Positions 1 through 36,705 of a DNA stretch of 64,000 bases are shown one piece after another. The notes under the pieces are model-generated. The model saw nothing but the letters and a program-made list of their open reading frames with translations. It had not been told where the DNA came from and searched no databases. The stretch covers positions 57,184,169 to 57,248,168 of the forward strand of contig CM037783.1 of assembly GCA_021229015.1 (NCBI GenBank), written 5' to 3'. This DNA comes from Solen grandis. Lineage: Eukaryota; Mollusca; Bivalvia; Adapedonta; Solenidae. Both the position numbers and the translations under genes were made by a program. How positions within the stretch are numbered: the stretch's first letter is position 1; each line of letters begins with the position of its first letter.

Positions 1-632
1 CTATATCATCGTAAACTAAGATTAAGATAATTCGTCCATTATTAAACTGAGATCATGGTCAATCAAATGGTCATGGGAATTTTATTGTAAATGCAAGCCG
101 TTACTGACTTAGAGCAAAATAGCATTCTAAGTCATTGGATGCTAGCATCTGCACTGAAGTATTTTTAAGCATTTGAAGGACCATGATTAATATCTAATGA
201 TGGACGGATTACCTTAATAGTTAGCTATGTATTTTACAAGAGTTTATACTCGTTTATACTATGCTCTTTAGTTTCTTACAAAAATATCATTCTATAATGC
301 ATGATATAGTATAGTGTTTTATATTGATTGATACTTCGCTACCAGAGACAAGTTTAGGTAATAATCATTGTATTTTTTGGGAATACGATATGTTAAGTGA
401 AATTATATAAGATATGTTGATAATTGATTTCTTTTTGTCATATATATTATGTACTTATGACCTAAAAAGGGCAAAGAATTAACACTTACTAGTATGCCGT
501 CAGTCTATTTTTCGATCTTATTCGTTTAATAAAATATGTATTAATGTATTCATGTAAATGTTTTTATATCAAACAACGTGTACAACAAACAAAACGTCGG
601 TAGGAACAATAAACGAAAACAATGATGCAAAC
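1..632. other. AT-rich sequence, presumed alkaline phosphatase intron 7
   Basis: No further exon, RNA gene or recognisable element was found on either strand. By position it should be intron between exon 7 and the off-window metal-binding exons. Confidence 0.5.
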
Positions 633-24236
<23,604 letters not shown>

Positions 24237-25500
24237 GCTGGCGGGACTGTCGCTACTATAAGAGTGACGGTAAGGACACGTATTTACGTAATTCTGACCT
24301 GTACGTGCTTCACTTGATGGGTCGCCGAAATTAATGCTTTCATTCATGTCCTACTTTGAAAGAGGATGGCAATCTCCAACGGTGGAGATCTCGCACAGTG
24401 AGTTCAAAAATAGCTGAGATTCAGTTAAATCACTGGTAATAAAAAGCGTTATTTTTGGTACACACCATGGTCACTCAGTGTGACAATGGTACGGAGCCAA
24501 TCCACTGCGCCTGAAGCATAATAGACCTGGCCGTTCGTCTGTCTGTTCGTTTTTTTTCCTTTTACCTCCATGGGTATTTTGATTCTCAGTAGCTTCGAAG
24601 GCGCCGCTATCAACAATACTCCAATATTAGGATATCAAGTTTTCTTTTGCTCGTAATTGTCCATAAATGTGACATGTCTTCTATGAAAAAAACATGCATA
24701 TTATTATGACGGTGGTGCATCAAAGGACCATAAAACTGTCATGTGTATTGACCCAGTTTTCTGACCCGGTTATGTTTAGTTATTTCGGCATTTGTCAGTC
24801 AAACAACATGAACTAGATAAAGTCAAGTTTAAGCTCGACTGGATACTATAGGTGATGCTGCCTGTGTGTTTTATATTAATTACCTCTATATAAAAATAAA
24901 ATCGCTAAGTTTTTATAAGCTAAATGAAACACTGTTGTATATACATGTATATTGATAGCCAATATCATGAGTGTTCAATAAAAGAAGCTCATTTCCATTT
25001 GTTTTGTCAAGGTATTATCCTAAAGAGGTTAACTTAGTCAAATCTTAGCTAGATATTGTTGATCACCATCTCTTTTGAATCAAATGATACAATTTTGTTA
25101 AACTTAAGGTAATCCATCCATCAATAAAATATAATCATGTTCCTTCGGACGCTTAAAATATCTCAGTCACTTTGCTTAATATTTATAAAGGTTTGCGATC
25201 ACTATAAAATTTGTATTTGTTAATGAAAAAGAAAACGTAAAAAAAAATATTGAGCAATTCTTGTATATCTCACAATATTATGTCAAATGATTAAAATTTC
25301 ATGCTACCATGGTCTCTTTACTATCATCAAGTTTTTTATTTATTTCAATATCTCATGTCAAATTTGACAAAATGAGAATACAAAAAACAGTAATCATTAT
25401 AAAGTGTGGAACGAGGTTGACATGCATGCAATACAATAAACTATAGTAAATGAGCATATTCAGTATACACACAGCTGAATCACAAAAAGGGGGGAGGAGG
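24237..25500. other. upstream region of alkaline phosphatase; no feature beyond a repeat fragment
   Basis: The phosphatase promoter should lie just above 24236, but no core element could be picked with confidence. A degenerate repeat (ggtacacaccatggtcactcagtgtgaca..ccaatccactgcgcc, 24457-24520) also occurs at 36505-36570. Confidence 0.4.
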
Positions 25501-25510
25501 CTTACTGCTA

Positions 25511-25725
25511 TTAATTGAACTTAATAATAATTTGTTTCACAAACTGACTTAATTTACGATATTTGCTTAATTTTTCAGGCTTATATTCCAATAACTGTTT
25601 AAAGAGTAATACATTGGGACATCTATAATAAAATTTACTTATGAAACGTTTTCTATCATTTAAAAAATATTGACATTCTAACAAATAATGAAACTCATCA
25701 CCTATTTTGTTACTATTGCATTATA
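25511..25725 (-). pseudogene. LINE ORF2 C-terminal fragment
   Basis: The minus strand reads IGDEFHYLLECQYFLNDRKR, then FISKFYYRCPNVLLFKQLLE and LSQFVKQIIIKFN, ending at TAA (25513-25511). G-D-E-x-H-x-L-x-x-C-x-x-F-x-x-x-R is the C-terminal Cys/His motif found in several invertebrate LINE clades. Only this end is left. Confidence 0.75.
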
Positions 25726-26054
25726 TACTGTTTATACAGAGACCCTGATGCTACAAACTGTTAAACCAAAGCAGTGTGACTATCGCTATGTACAACAGCT
25801 CGTTAGGTACACTTGCACCTAGGTATGATAATAAAGCAACACCTCAGTCTGTCGTAAAGGCTTATGTCGTCTAAAGATGTAAGCTATAACGTATGCAGGT
25901 TACGCAAGTACTGTACGTTGGATATAGGCATACACTTTTGAAGCAGGTCTATCATTTAAACGTATATAGCTCATATGGTGGGTCCCCAGTATTAAAAACA
26001 TAATTTTGATAATACTTGATCGACATTAGCACCATCATATTTCTGACGTAGCAG

Positions 26055-26175
26055 TAGTTTGTTTGTTTGCTTGGATTAAACGTCCAAACAACATTATTTC
26101 AGTCTTTTGGGAACTTTTGTCTATATGAGATTAATATAATGTTGCCACACTGTGGTATCCAATCGTAACTACTCG
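26055..26175 (-). mobile_element. degenerate SINE family 1 tail
   Basis: gtttgtttgcttggattaaacgtcc..acattatttcagtc, then tgttgccacactgtggtatc. This is the diverged 3' part of family 1, reverse orientation. Confidence 0.6.
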
Positions 26176-26297
26176 GCCTTATCCGTCGGTGGTCGGATAT
26201 TTTCGTAGAAATGGGCGAGGTGTTCCGAATGTGTGGTATCACGTCGTAGACAAGTGACATAATAGTAGATCTAGCAGAGTAACTATAAAACCCTGTA

Positions 26298-26637
26298 ACT
26301 GTCTTATGTTGAGAAATTTCAAATTGTTTTGTTTGTTTAATGTCATATCTTGTTAAAATAGTATCATGTTTTCCCAAAGTGTTGCACTAGTGTGGCAACT
26401 TAATATGATATCTTGTCTGATGAATTTGTGATCTTGTCCAGTGAGCATGTTATTATGTTCAAACAGCGTGTTATCATGTCAGACATGCGTAATATCATGT
26501 TAAAGCGTCGTGGTATCGTGTTCGTCTAACGTTATATAATGTCGGACATGCGTGTTATTTTGTCAAAGTGTCGTGGTATCTTAACCATATAATGTGTTAC
26601 CATGGCTTGTCATATCGAGATGCTGTCTTGTCTAAAC
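26298..26637 (+). repeat. long repeat, copy 1 of an inverted pair
   Basis: Runs from aactgtcttatgttgag to gagatgctgtcttgtctaaac and matches the reverse complement of 30379-30722 almost end to end. Internally made of ~40-bp degenerate units (..tatcatgt..aaacg..cgtg). Non-coding. Confidence 0.85.
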
Positions 26638-27436
26638 GTCATGATATCATGTCCAAACGGCATGGCGTCTTGTTATAATGAAATGATATCTTGTTTAAAC
26701 GACTATTACTATTCTACATACTGTGTTGATTTGTCCGTACACATCCTTTGTCGTTAAAACCATCTGATGGTTTGCCACAGTCATATCGTAACTTGTTTTT
26801 ACAGCATTTTAATGTGTGAACCAACCACATGATGTCATTTCTGCATGTTATCAAGTCAAAATTTGTTATGCTGACGGTGTGACGTCATCACACTGAAGCG
26901 GGTACAAAAATTGTGAAACCACGCGGTCTCGAAAAAGAGTTAGTTCTAAGCAACTCTTACCCGCGCTGGGTCAGTAACTTTTTTGGAATTTTGTGGCTGA
27001 AAAAGAAATTGAGTAACAAAAAATAAGCCCCCCCCCCCCCTCGCCCCCTTTCTAACGTACCAGTACTTTTGTAATACAAAACCATTTAAAAGTCATACAA
27101 TTTAGATCTACCAAATATATTCGGAACTAAAACATTTTGCAAATCATTTCGTGTTTGTTTGCTTTAGCTTAGCACAACCAGTACCATATCAACAACTATG
27201 GTTACCACGGCCTTGGATCGACCCAGTGGTCTTCCAGGAACTTGACAAGCACTTCAATATATCATGTTTTATCTTATAAGGTCTACACCCCCCCCAACCC
27301 CCCACCCCCACCCCCCCACACACACATACGCGCGCGTGCGGAGTATGCTTCGTATGTATAAAATAAATGTTCATGTTTACATCTTCAGAACAAGGTATAA
27401 TAAAATAAATTGATTCAAGCTAGTTAACACGACAAT

Positions 27437-27740
27437 ATGTTTGTTTGTTTATTGGGTTTAACGTCCCACCGACAGTATGTCAGTCATTGGAGACGATGTC
27501 TACTCGAGACAGATATGGTACGTGCTGCCACACTGCAGCATCACACCGTAGACATGTGGTATGATACCACACCCAGTAACATTACCTTGACACTGAGCCA
27601 ACCAGTCTTGAAACTACCATGAGCGCTGAGTGCCAAGCAAGGGAGCTATACCAGTACCACTTTTTTATAACTTTTTTCAAACCAACGACCTTCCGATTCT
27701 GAAGTGGACGCTTTAACCTTTTGGCCACCGGGACCGGTAT
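27437..27740 (-). mobile_element. tRNA-derived SINE, family 1
   Basis: Reverse orientation: gtttgtttgtttattgggtttaacgtcccaccgacagtatg at the tail end, ccggtcccggtggccaaaag at the head. The B box is damaged (tttcaaaccaacgacc). Confidence 0.85.
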
Positions 27741-27749
27741 TATGTCGTT

Positions 27750-29215
27750 TGACAAGAGTGCGTGTCATCTAGACAAAAAAGAGTGTCATTTATACAAAAT
27801 AACAAGTTTTTTTTTCTCTAAAAAAGCATATCAGTCGGACGTGATACTATGTTGTTTCAACAAGGAAGCATGTTTTATCATCAATATGTACGTTTTCTGG
27901 TTGTAGTGAATTATTTCATCATCTTTAACTTTAACATTCTGTATGTTACTGGTCCAAATCACGACTTCCCAAACGCTTTTCTTTATGAGATAGTTGGCAT
28001 GTCTTCGCATTTGAGTAACGACGACAGCAGTCGGTAGCTACTCAATGGATAACGACGAAATCAGTTGAAAAGCTAATACAGATGACGTCGACAACAGTAG
28101 AACAACTGCGACAAATCGCGTCATTCATCTCATAAAACTGTATTATATAGACAAAGAACAATTAGAAATATAGGGGCGTAGCTAGCTTTACTCACTTGCG
28201 CACGTGCATAACATTGAAATAAAAGGTAAACATTCAGATATGCTCCAAAACGATGAAAAAATTAGAGAAAGAAGGGGGTTAGTTTGTCTTTTAAGCCCAA
28301 TCAATATTATTTGCTCATCGTAGACCTTATGTGATGTAGTGTTGATGATAATGATGTAGATAAGTCCAAATACCACGACTATGATATTAACTTGATTTGG
28401 ACCAGCTAGAATCATGGTACCCTGAATAGTATACGAATTATGTTCTCGACAAATAATAATTAAAGAAAAAAATACAAAGGGGATAATTCTGATGGGACTA
28501 GGTAGAGTTCTTGTCTTGATTGTTGCAGTTTTGCTAGTTATCATCTATGTATATTTAAAGTTTCAAGCCAATACCTTGTATAGTTTTAAGTTGTGGCCAA
28601 AGTAAAAGTTGTCCACAGACAGACAGACAAACTGGACAAAAACAAAATGACCCTGACCCATCGATTCGGGTGCATAAAAGTAAAGATTCTGAACGTTGTA
28701 AAATTGGTGATGTTTAAAATAATTCAGATATCTAACCTTGTCATAAGTTAAAAGTTAAAACTGTTTCCAAATGCATATTCGTATATGAATCGCCCGAAAT
28801 AGATCGCATGAGGAGGTATTTTTCACAAGGTTACGATTAATATATACGTACGTTTTCTATGAAATAAATAACATATCCCTGGCTTCTTTACAATGACGAC
28901 CCTTAATTTTGAAGATTATACATCATCATTTTCTGAAAAGATTGCATAATAAGTAATGTTTAAAAAGCAAATCGAGGCATGAAAAGCTGAATAAATCCAC
29001 AAATAGAGAATAAAGACTCTGTTGGCAGTATGTTGTCTATATCGAATTATGAATTTGATTAATTTGCAATTCAAATGAGGACGTTTCTTCAAATGAGGAC
29101 GTTTCAATAAATACATCCTGTTACATACGAAGCTAGACCGATATTATTTGAGTAAACAAGATAAAATTGTAAACAAGTCGGATCGACAGCTGTACGAGTA
29201 TAATATGCCTAAATT
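27750..29215. other. intergenic stretch with no recognised gene
   Basis: Open frames here (for example 28544-28188 minus) are hydrophobic AT-rich readings without motifs. A gacagacagaca-tailed repeat end lies at 28610-28680. Confidence 0.4.
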
Positions 29216-29220
29216 AAATA

Positions 29221-29875
29221 CAGTAGAACCTCGCAAACCGAACACCATTAAGCCGAATTCCTCGCCATTTCGAAGTTTATTTTCGGTCCCGATTTCTTCC
29301 CTTCTTAAATGTTTAATCCGAATTTCGCTAATTCGATTTTTTAGCTATTTCGAAGTAAAAATCCCAGTCCCGAGGTTGCAATTAGTGTACATTTTTCAAT
29401 TTTTATTTCGAAGTCAAATTTCATAAATTTTCGTGAACTAATTATCGTCCTTATTATCAATCGTATCCGGGTCAGTAACCAGGTTTATTTTGCGGAGGCA
29501 CCTGGAATAATATGCACGTGCCAGCAGATAAACCCAGGTGTCAGATCTTTAGTACATTTCATATCATCGCGTACGCCACCGGCATGCGACGCTACCTGAA
29601 GCCGCAGATCGACGGTAAAAATATGTATCATTGCTTGACATGGTAGAATGATTATGTTCATCAGAAGCATCTAAGTAGATCATGATATATTTTCATTACT
29701 TTTCATAACTTGCAAATAGTATATATGTGGTTTTCACGGCATAACGATTTCCACAATATGCACCGGTAATGAAAACGCAGACATGCACGCTCACAAACTG
29801 AAATTTCCATCGGTAATCGTTATTTCGAAGTTTTCAGCTTGGTCCCAAGGACTTCGGTTTAACGAGGTTCTACTG
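29221..29875. mobile_element. pogo/Tigger-like MITE, 655 bp, TA target duplication
   Basis: Ends are inverted: CAGTAGAACCTCGCAAACCGAA at the left and TTCGGTTTAACGAGGTTCTACTG at the right, each flanked by TA (29219-29220, 29876-29877). CAGTAGAACCTCG termini with TA duplications are typical of pogo/Tigger elements of the Tc1-mariner superfamily. The interior shows further subterminal repeats (atttcgaagt) but no DDE transposase. Confidence 0.88.
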
Positions 29876-30069
29876 TACCCTGTACCCACCGGGGACGCTA
29901 GCGGGACCTGGACCCCCAGCCAGAGAGTGCATAACATCCAAAATCGACATAGCTACGCCCCTGAAATAGCTTTATTTTAATATTAATGAAATAAATGAAA
30001 CATAAAATGCTCTGATGCATATGACCATAATATGAATGTAGTATTCTTTGATAGCTATCATTAAATTTG

Positions 30070-30365
30070 TGTGACCGTCCCCGGTAGCCGAGTGGTTAGA
30101 GCGTCCACCTCGAGTGCGGGAGGTCGTGGGTATACCAAAGTCGTAAAAAAATGGTACTGTTATAGCTCCCTTGCTTGGCGCTCAGCATAAAAGGGGAGTT
30201 GCGGGAATGGTTGGCACGGTGTCAGGATAGTGTGACTGATTGTGGTATCATGCCACATGTCTACGGGTGACTCTGCAGTGTGGCAGCACTTTATTTGTCT
30301 CAAGTAAACATCGTTCCATATGACTGAAATACTGTCGGTGGGACTTTTAACCAAACAAACATACA
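30070..30365 (+). mobile_element. tRNA-derived SINE, family 1
   Basis: Head gtccccggtagccgagtggttagagcg, body with cggtgtcaggatagtgtgactg, tail gactgaaatactgtcggtgggac, (AAAC)n-like end. The B box is partly deleted. Confidence 0.88.
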
Positions 30366-30378
30366 TACATTTGTGTGA

Positions 30379-30722
30379 GTTTAGACAAAACAGCATCTCG
30401 ATATGACAAGCCATGATAACACGCTATATGGTTAAGATACCAAGACACTTTGACAAAATAACACGCATGTCCAACATGATATCACGATATACGAACACGA
30501 TACCATGACATTTTAACATAATATTACGCATGTCTGACATGATAACACGCTGTTTGAACATAATGACATGCTCAATGGACAAGATCACAAATTCATTAGA
30601 CAAGATATCATATTAAGTTGCCACACTAGTGCAACACTTTGAGAAAACATGATATTTTTTTAAAAAAAAGATATGACATTAAATGAACAAAACAATTTGA
30701 AATCTCTCAATATAAGACAGTT
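30379..30722 (-). repeat. long repeat, copy 2 of an inverted pair
   Basis: Reverse-complement partner of 26298-26637, beginning right after the SINE tail at 30365. The two copies enclose about 3.7 kb. Confidence 0.85.
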
Positions 30723-30849
30723 ATGGCGTTCCATAGTAACTGTAGCAGTGGCAGTAGTAGTAGTACTGTAGTCGCAGTATTACTAGCAATAATAATAATG
30801 ATGATTATAATTAATAAAAATATTTGTTCAAATGAAGATTGCTTTTTTA

Positions 30850-31075
30850 GTACCGTCCACGGTGGCCGAGTGGTAAGAGCGTCCGTCTCGGGAATGGGAG
30901 GTAGCTGGTTCGGTCCCCTACCGCGACACACCAAACTCGTTTAAAACAGTACTGGTAGCTAATTGCTTGGCGCTCGGCATATACATCAGGGTAGTTCCAG
31001 GACTGGTTGAACCGGTGTCAGGATAATGTGACTTGTGGTATCATGTCACATGTCTACGGCGTGATACTGCAGATA
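30850..31075 (+). mobile_element. tRNA-derived SINE, family 1, 3'-truncated
   Basis: A box tggccgagtggtaagag, B box tggttcggtcccc, body to gcgtgatactgcaga; the tail is missing. Confidence 0.87.
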
Positions 31076-31079
31076 TGGT

Positions 31080-32300
31080 GTTATATAAATTTTAATCCAC
31101 GGTAAAACTATGGCACCTGTAGTTTTTCTAATGAAACATTACTGCGATTAAAGGATGAACAAACAGATGATGATCATAATCACTTTTCAGAAATGAGCTA
31201 TACACGGCGATATGCAGCATCTTAACGTATACAGCTTACGGTGAGTTGTATTTGGTATAAGCTGTATACGGTTTACAGCTCACGCGTAACCTGTATACGG
31301 CGTGAGCTCTATGCGGTGCAACACTGCTGTTTTGATATTTGATCTACCATCACATAGACCTTTAATTACAGCTGATGGTTCGAGTCTCGGATCAGGGTTG
31401 TTCGGAGGTTTAATCTGTTCGCTCCGTCGATCCTTCTCCATTGTCATTAAGGTAATGGCGCTGTATAATTATGACTGAAATACTGCTAAAGCTACTGTCG
31501 TCGTCGTTTTCCAAAAAATCCTGCATATTCTTAAAGGTGTTTCAGTGCGCGCGTGTGTGTGTATGTTTTTTTGTTTTTTTTTCTAACGGACAGGTTTTTC
31601 TAAATATTTTCACAAAAGTACTTTACACTATAACTAAGAGATATTTTAATTAAAAATAGGGGGTCACCATGCTCGTTTTAGAGATTTAGCTTATGGTAAA
31701 ACACCACTGTTTGCTCAAACTTGTTGAAAAAAATCAAAGCATTAAAAAATTAAAAAAAAGATTGCATTCTTAATACTATAATTACGTACCAAAATAATAT
31801 TTCAGAATATTTTATCACAATTTGTAAATTATTGTGCGTTTTATAAGTTACATGTGACATACTGTCAAACATGGATGGAAAATAATAAAACGAGCAAAAA
31901 TCGCCACTGTGTCAGGACCAAAATGTAAACAAAAACTACCAAAAAGCTATTAAATTTTATATATATTTTTCTTGATAAAATATTTCAACAGACAGATTTT
32001 CATTATTTTTTTCAGATTCAACATTCTGATATAAATGCTTTCCAAAAATGTTAAAAAAAAATGTATCCCTCATCACGTTTGTTTTTTTGTTGTTGTTGTT
32101 TTTTCACTAAATCTTATTGAAATTTTGCCAAGTTAACATAAAAACACTAAACGTGACGTTTGGACCCTCAGCATTTGGCAAATATACTTTTAGTCATTCC
32201 AATATTAAAAGCTGAAATATATCCTTAATCTGAATTAATAAAACAGACTTATTCAACAGAGATATGAGACTTTCCGAAATAACGCTATTTCCCGTGAAGA
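31080..32300. other. intergenic; short GTATAC-rich repeats at 31200-31320
   Basis: Between 31200 and 31320 the words gtatac, cagcttac and gtgagct recur in both orientations, suggesting a decayed foldback. The remainder is AT-rich and unrecognised. Confidence 0.4.
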
Positions 32301-32339
32301 AAATAATTTAAAAAAAAAAATTAAAAAAAATAAATAAAT

Positions 32340-32481
32340 AAAGATGAACGGGATTTGAACGAGATCTCACTGAGACACTTTACATCTTGCAGACGCTTAA
32401 CAGACAGACGTTTTACAGCAAACTCCACGCAGTAGTTACCTCCCCTTACAGTTGCTTGCAAGGGAGATCACTGTGTGGATG
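32340..32481 (-). repeat. tRNA-like SINE remnant beside a small foldback
   Basis: gaacgggatttgaacgagatctcac is a reverse B-box-like remnant. At 32420-32481, aactccacgcagtagttacctccc pairs with gggagatcactgtgtgga. The same foldback occurs at 42112-42173. Confidence 0.55.
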
Positions 32482-32919
32482 GATCTCATGAAAGACATTA
32501 TAATATTTGATTAAATAGGAAATAAATTGAAGAGAAAACTCAGTATATTTTTAACTGATATGAGCAATTTTACACGTGTCACATTATCTCGCAGAAACAT
32601 GATCGCACACGAAACTTAACGTGAGCTTCCCTTGACTTGCTTTTACCTATAGCAAAGTTGCGGATCACTGTCAGGTTATTAGGTCTTTAACAAAACAAAA
32701 TACGAATAAAAACTAAACTTATTCATCCAATTAATATTAAAACACTAAGATGTACCACACTCCTATGCTGTTTAACAATTAAAATTACTTTGATCAAATA
32801 ATTTTTAAGAGATTAAGATTTAAGATTATTAAGTTCGAAATCAAGCAAGTTTACACAACTAAAACTTACTTGATACATTGCGTAATGTACCTGTTCGACT
32901 AAGAAACAGTTTCCAAACT

Positions 32920-32921
<2 letters not shown>

Positions 32922-32953
<32 letters not shown>
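32922..32953 (+). repeat. poly-T tract
   Basis: About 32 T. The flanks are unrelated to known elements. Confidence 0.9.
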
Positions 32954-32954
<1 letters not shown>

Positions 32955-33569
32955 TAGAGATGGAATTTTTTATGTCATAAAAACAATCTTGACAAAAATA
33001 TGTTTATCTGAAATATTTCTCTATTCCTTCATTTGTTCTTGCAATCCCCAACTCAGATACGGGGCCAATCCGCTGCACTGGAGTTTGCTGTTCTTGATAT
33101 ATTATAATTTTTAGGATCATTGTAGTATTTTGAATTAATATTGATGTATTTCCAGGCTATACGAGATTTCAGTCATTGATGGGCGATGGAGTTGCCAACA
33201 ATAATGACTTGAAGACGAAATTGTTCGGTGGAATTGACTGCTTGGAAGAACAACTTTGTCTCGAATCTGTTGATTCTGCCCTGCTCGGTGGGGCTTCTGT
33301 GATCTACCCATGTCATTCCTTCCACCAGCGGGATTCCACCCTAAAGTTAATTTTATGACAATGAATATAATATACATGTATACGTAAATAATTTTACCGT
33401 CTTGAAATTTGTATTTTCCTTATTCACAAATGTCTTTTGAATTGTAGAAAGTTATTTCCAAAGATTTTAAAGATTTGTGTTTAATACTTTTACTACTACT
33501 ACTAATACTATTACTACTACTACTACTACTACTACTGTATGCTTTATAATTATATGCATAGCGCGGTCT

Positions 33570-33705
33570 GGAAAAGCATTTATCTCCTATCGACGGACAG
33601 CTTGACAGCCCCGACGTTCTCTTGTTAGATAAAAACGCCACACACGTCAGTGTCTATGAATTATACACACCTTGGGAAAATACCCCTGCTAAAAATGTCG
33701 TGAGT
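33570..33705 (+). pseudogene. possible retrotransposon-derived coding fragment
   Basis: The frame reads LEKHLSPIDGQLDSPDVLLL, then DKNATHVSVYELYTPWENTP and stops shortly after. The pattern P-D-(V/I)-L-L..(V/E)-x-E-L-x-x-P-W-E resembles a segment seen at the C-terminal ends of some invertebrate reverse transcriptase elements. A gtgagt follows, so a host exon is an alternative. It is short, and the assignment is tentative. Confidence 0.35.
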
Positions 33706-33782
33706 TTCTAATTTAAGAACGTTTTAAGCTGATTTTAACCTTTGTAATATTTTAATTAATCTTCTTTTATTATTAATATTAT

Positions 33783-33850
33783 TTGTTTGTTAACATCCTA
33801 CCGACAGTATTTCATTTGGAGACGATGTTTGCTTAAGACAGACATAGTGC
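33783..33850 (-). mobile_element. SINE family 1 tail fragment
   Basis: ttgtttgttaacatcctaccgacagtatttcatttggagacgatg is the reverse tail of family 1. Confidence 0.7.
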
Positions 33851-34259
33851 ATTATTATTATTATTATTATTATTGGTTGTTAATTATAAAATGATTAACT
33901 GAAAATGACATCCTGAAATGTATCTTCTGAACCAACTTCCCACAACATTGGTAAATTAACGAAGATTCACTTTATTCAAACATGCGTGGATCCAGCCATT
34001 TACCTCAGTGGGGTCAACAGAGATATGTTGGCCAACTATGAAAATTTCCCTGCATAGCCAAGTATGAAATTCTGAAATTCATTGTATTTTCCTCTTCTTC
34101 TCAGGGGGAGGGGGTGTCCACTGTTTTTTTCCATGGTCGGGGAGGTGATTGGGGGGATTCTTTTCTTTTTTTACTCTTAGTATTATAGCCAAGTCCCAGG
34201 GGGAGGGTCATGAGTCATGACCCGCAACCCTACCCACTCTGGATCTTCACATGTAAGAC

Positions 34260-36480
34260 CTTTAAAAGAAATTGTTGTTGTTTTTTTGTTTTTTTGTTTT
34301 TTCAGTTTTAATACCTACAACTGTTAAATGGACCATATGGCAGAATGGCATTGCCAAGTAGGTTATCCTAAAAAAAGAAAACATTTTTTACAAGTTTATT
34401 CAGTTTATTGAAATGATCAAATATGTTTAATTTCTATTTATATATTTTTTTTAATTCTAACAGGTCTATAGCCCATAGACACACATGCACAAAAAACAAT
34501 AATAATAATAACAATATTTAAACATATGAATGCGTATATATCAATTCATTACTTGAATTTACTAATAAGGTAATATATCTAATAATCACACATTACACTA
34601 TGAAATTATCAAACCAAATCGAGACATCCAGTGTAGCAATAACGTGACCGTATCGTCACTAAGGCATTAAAACCAAGACAAAAACTATCAGCATTTGATA
34701 TGTTTGAAAATAGAAAATTACCTATAAGTTTTTCATTTCTTCGTTGGTTTCTATGGGGCATGTGTCAGTCTAAGGAGAAAAATATAAGCTTTCCATGGAA
34801 TAAAGTATCTCCATAAGCAGCTGACCCCCCTCCCCCTCTCCTTTTTTATTTTTTTTTTAAATTTTTTCCAAGCACTACGTGAAACCTTAAAACAAAATAG
34901 CTTTTAAATGCAGTCCGCTCGCATACAAACAATTTCAGAGGTTTCACTTAGGCTTTGAAAGAAAAAAATCGAGCATCTGTAAACCTACCTAAAATAAGAG
35001 AAGATCGAATAAAAGCTCGTGAGAGAGAGAAACTGAGAATAAAGCTACACAGTATCCTAGTTCTTAAGATGTGGATAGAAACTTATTTAGGCAATAGATA
35101 ATCTTAAATTATCATCTGCAGCCGGGTTTTACTGGTGACCCGGGAGAGCAATAACTGGTTTTATATGGCGGGTCATCTTCACACGGAGATGATTTCTGGA
35201 GTCTGTAGCAAAAAAACTAACATTATTGTTAGCTGGAGTATAATTTCACACATTCAATAGGAAATAAGCATACGTTTGTGACCCCCCCCCCCCCCCCCCC
35301 CCTAATCACTGTTTGGTCAGTTTAAATAAATCAGCGAATTATACCGGATATTGCCGATCCTCTGGTGAAATCGTCTATAGTATGTGCTTATTATTAGGTC
35401 TCGCAGTATATAATCAAATTAGACTTAGATTAAATTGCACTAACTAATTCGGGACATTATTTGGAAGTTGGGTTAAAAATATTGCTGTTAAAACCAACTT
35501 TTTGCAGGAATGGATTTTTCCAGTGTAATACACATGTAATCAAAAAGCTACACTAGGATAATAGGTGCTCAATGGTTGACCTGGTTAACGCAAAATGGTA
35601 CATGCGATACTGTCTGTGTGTAGTTTATATAAAATGGGGTAAAAGCGGGATTGTAATGTTCACAGGTGTATTGAACTTTACGGACAGAGAGAAACGTGAC
35701 CATAACTTGATAACAAAGGGATGAGCTCAGTACTTCACCGAGCATTGACGTAACTAGAAAAACGTTGATACGTAGTCTTTAGGGGTCAGTGAGGGTTGGG
35801 TGCTGAGGCTCCTAGATTGTGAACATATTAGAGATAAATATAATTATGTCTTTACGTTCGTCGTTGTATTATTCTAACATGGTTGTTTTCTAAGCCGCGG
35901 CTTTCGTGGCTTATTGTCAATGGCTTGGTGACCTTCCGCTCCCGAGACGCATGACATAATATTGCACAAATATTGGCTAATATTTTCACATAAGTTTTAC
36001 GCTCGTTATAAATGCACATAGACTCTTCATCAAATATGGTTTACAATTATACAGAATCGATTGTTCCAATCGCATACCGATCGGAGAGGATTAATTCAAT
36101 ACAAACCGTTTCTTTATCTTTTAAAAACAACGAACAAAATGTAATCATTTTCTGAAAAGAAGAGAAGATAACAGAATTATAGCAGAGCTTGTATTTGTGA
36201 TGGGTTATCTCCCTTATTATGAGATGGGTATACCTTGTAGGATTTGAACCTCATATATAGGTTGTTTTCTCCCACCAAAAATGATCATTATTCCCCTTCA
36301 AAATGCAAGTTTCCAATTTCTTAGGAAGCCATAGGTGACCCCCCCCCCCCCCCCCTTATTATTATTAATTACACTTTTCTCAACAGTTTACTAAATTTAT
36401 GTTATAATATTTAAAAAAATATAAATAAAAAAGATACTTACTTTAACAATTCCTTTCAAATGATCTCCAACTTAGTGATC
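34260..36480. other. intergenic stretch without recognised gene
   Basis: Contains poly-C runs at about 35282-35302 and 36340-36356, likely ends or scars of hAT-like MITEs, and AT-rich sequence. No coding signal was seen. Confidence 0.4.
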
Positions 36481-36504
36481 TCGGATAGATCTCTGCACAG
36501 TTTG

Positions 36505-36705
36505 GTACACACTATGGTCACGTGGTCACTCAGTGTGACAGTGATTGATGCAAAGCCAATCTACTGCGCCGCAGTCATGGAGCATCAGATCGCATTTTTT
36601 TTTTTTCAAACTGGCATTAGGATAGAACCGTCGATCTACCGCATGCCAACTGGAAGGCATCCTTACATGGAGATCCGAACTACTGACCCTGCCGGGACTC
36701 AACAA
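36505..36705 (-). mobile_element. degenerate SINE family 2 with adjoining repeat
   Basis: gatctaccgcatgccaactggaaggcatccttacatg..gaccctgccgggactcaa is a diverged family 2 body (compare the 7762-7985 copy). The left part (ggtacacactatggtcacgtggtcactcagtgtgaca) repeats 24457-24520. Confidence 0.6.

Noticed and set aside
33995..34260. hAT-like MITE (catgcgtggatccagcc .. ctggatcttcacatg)
   Set aside because: Ends only loosely complementary and no target duplication.
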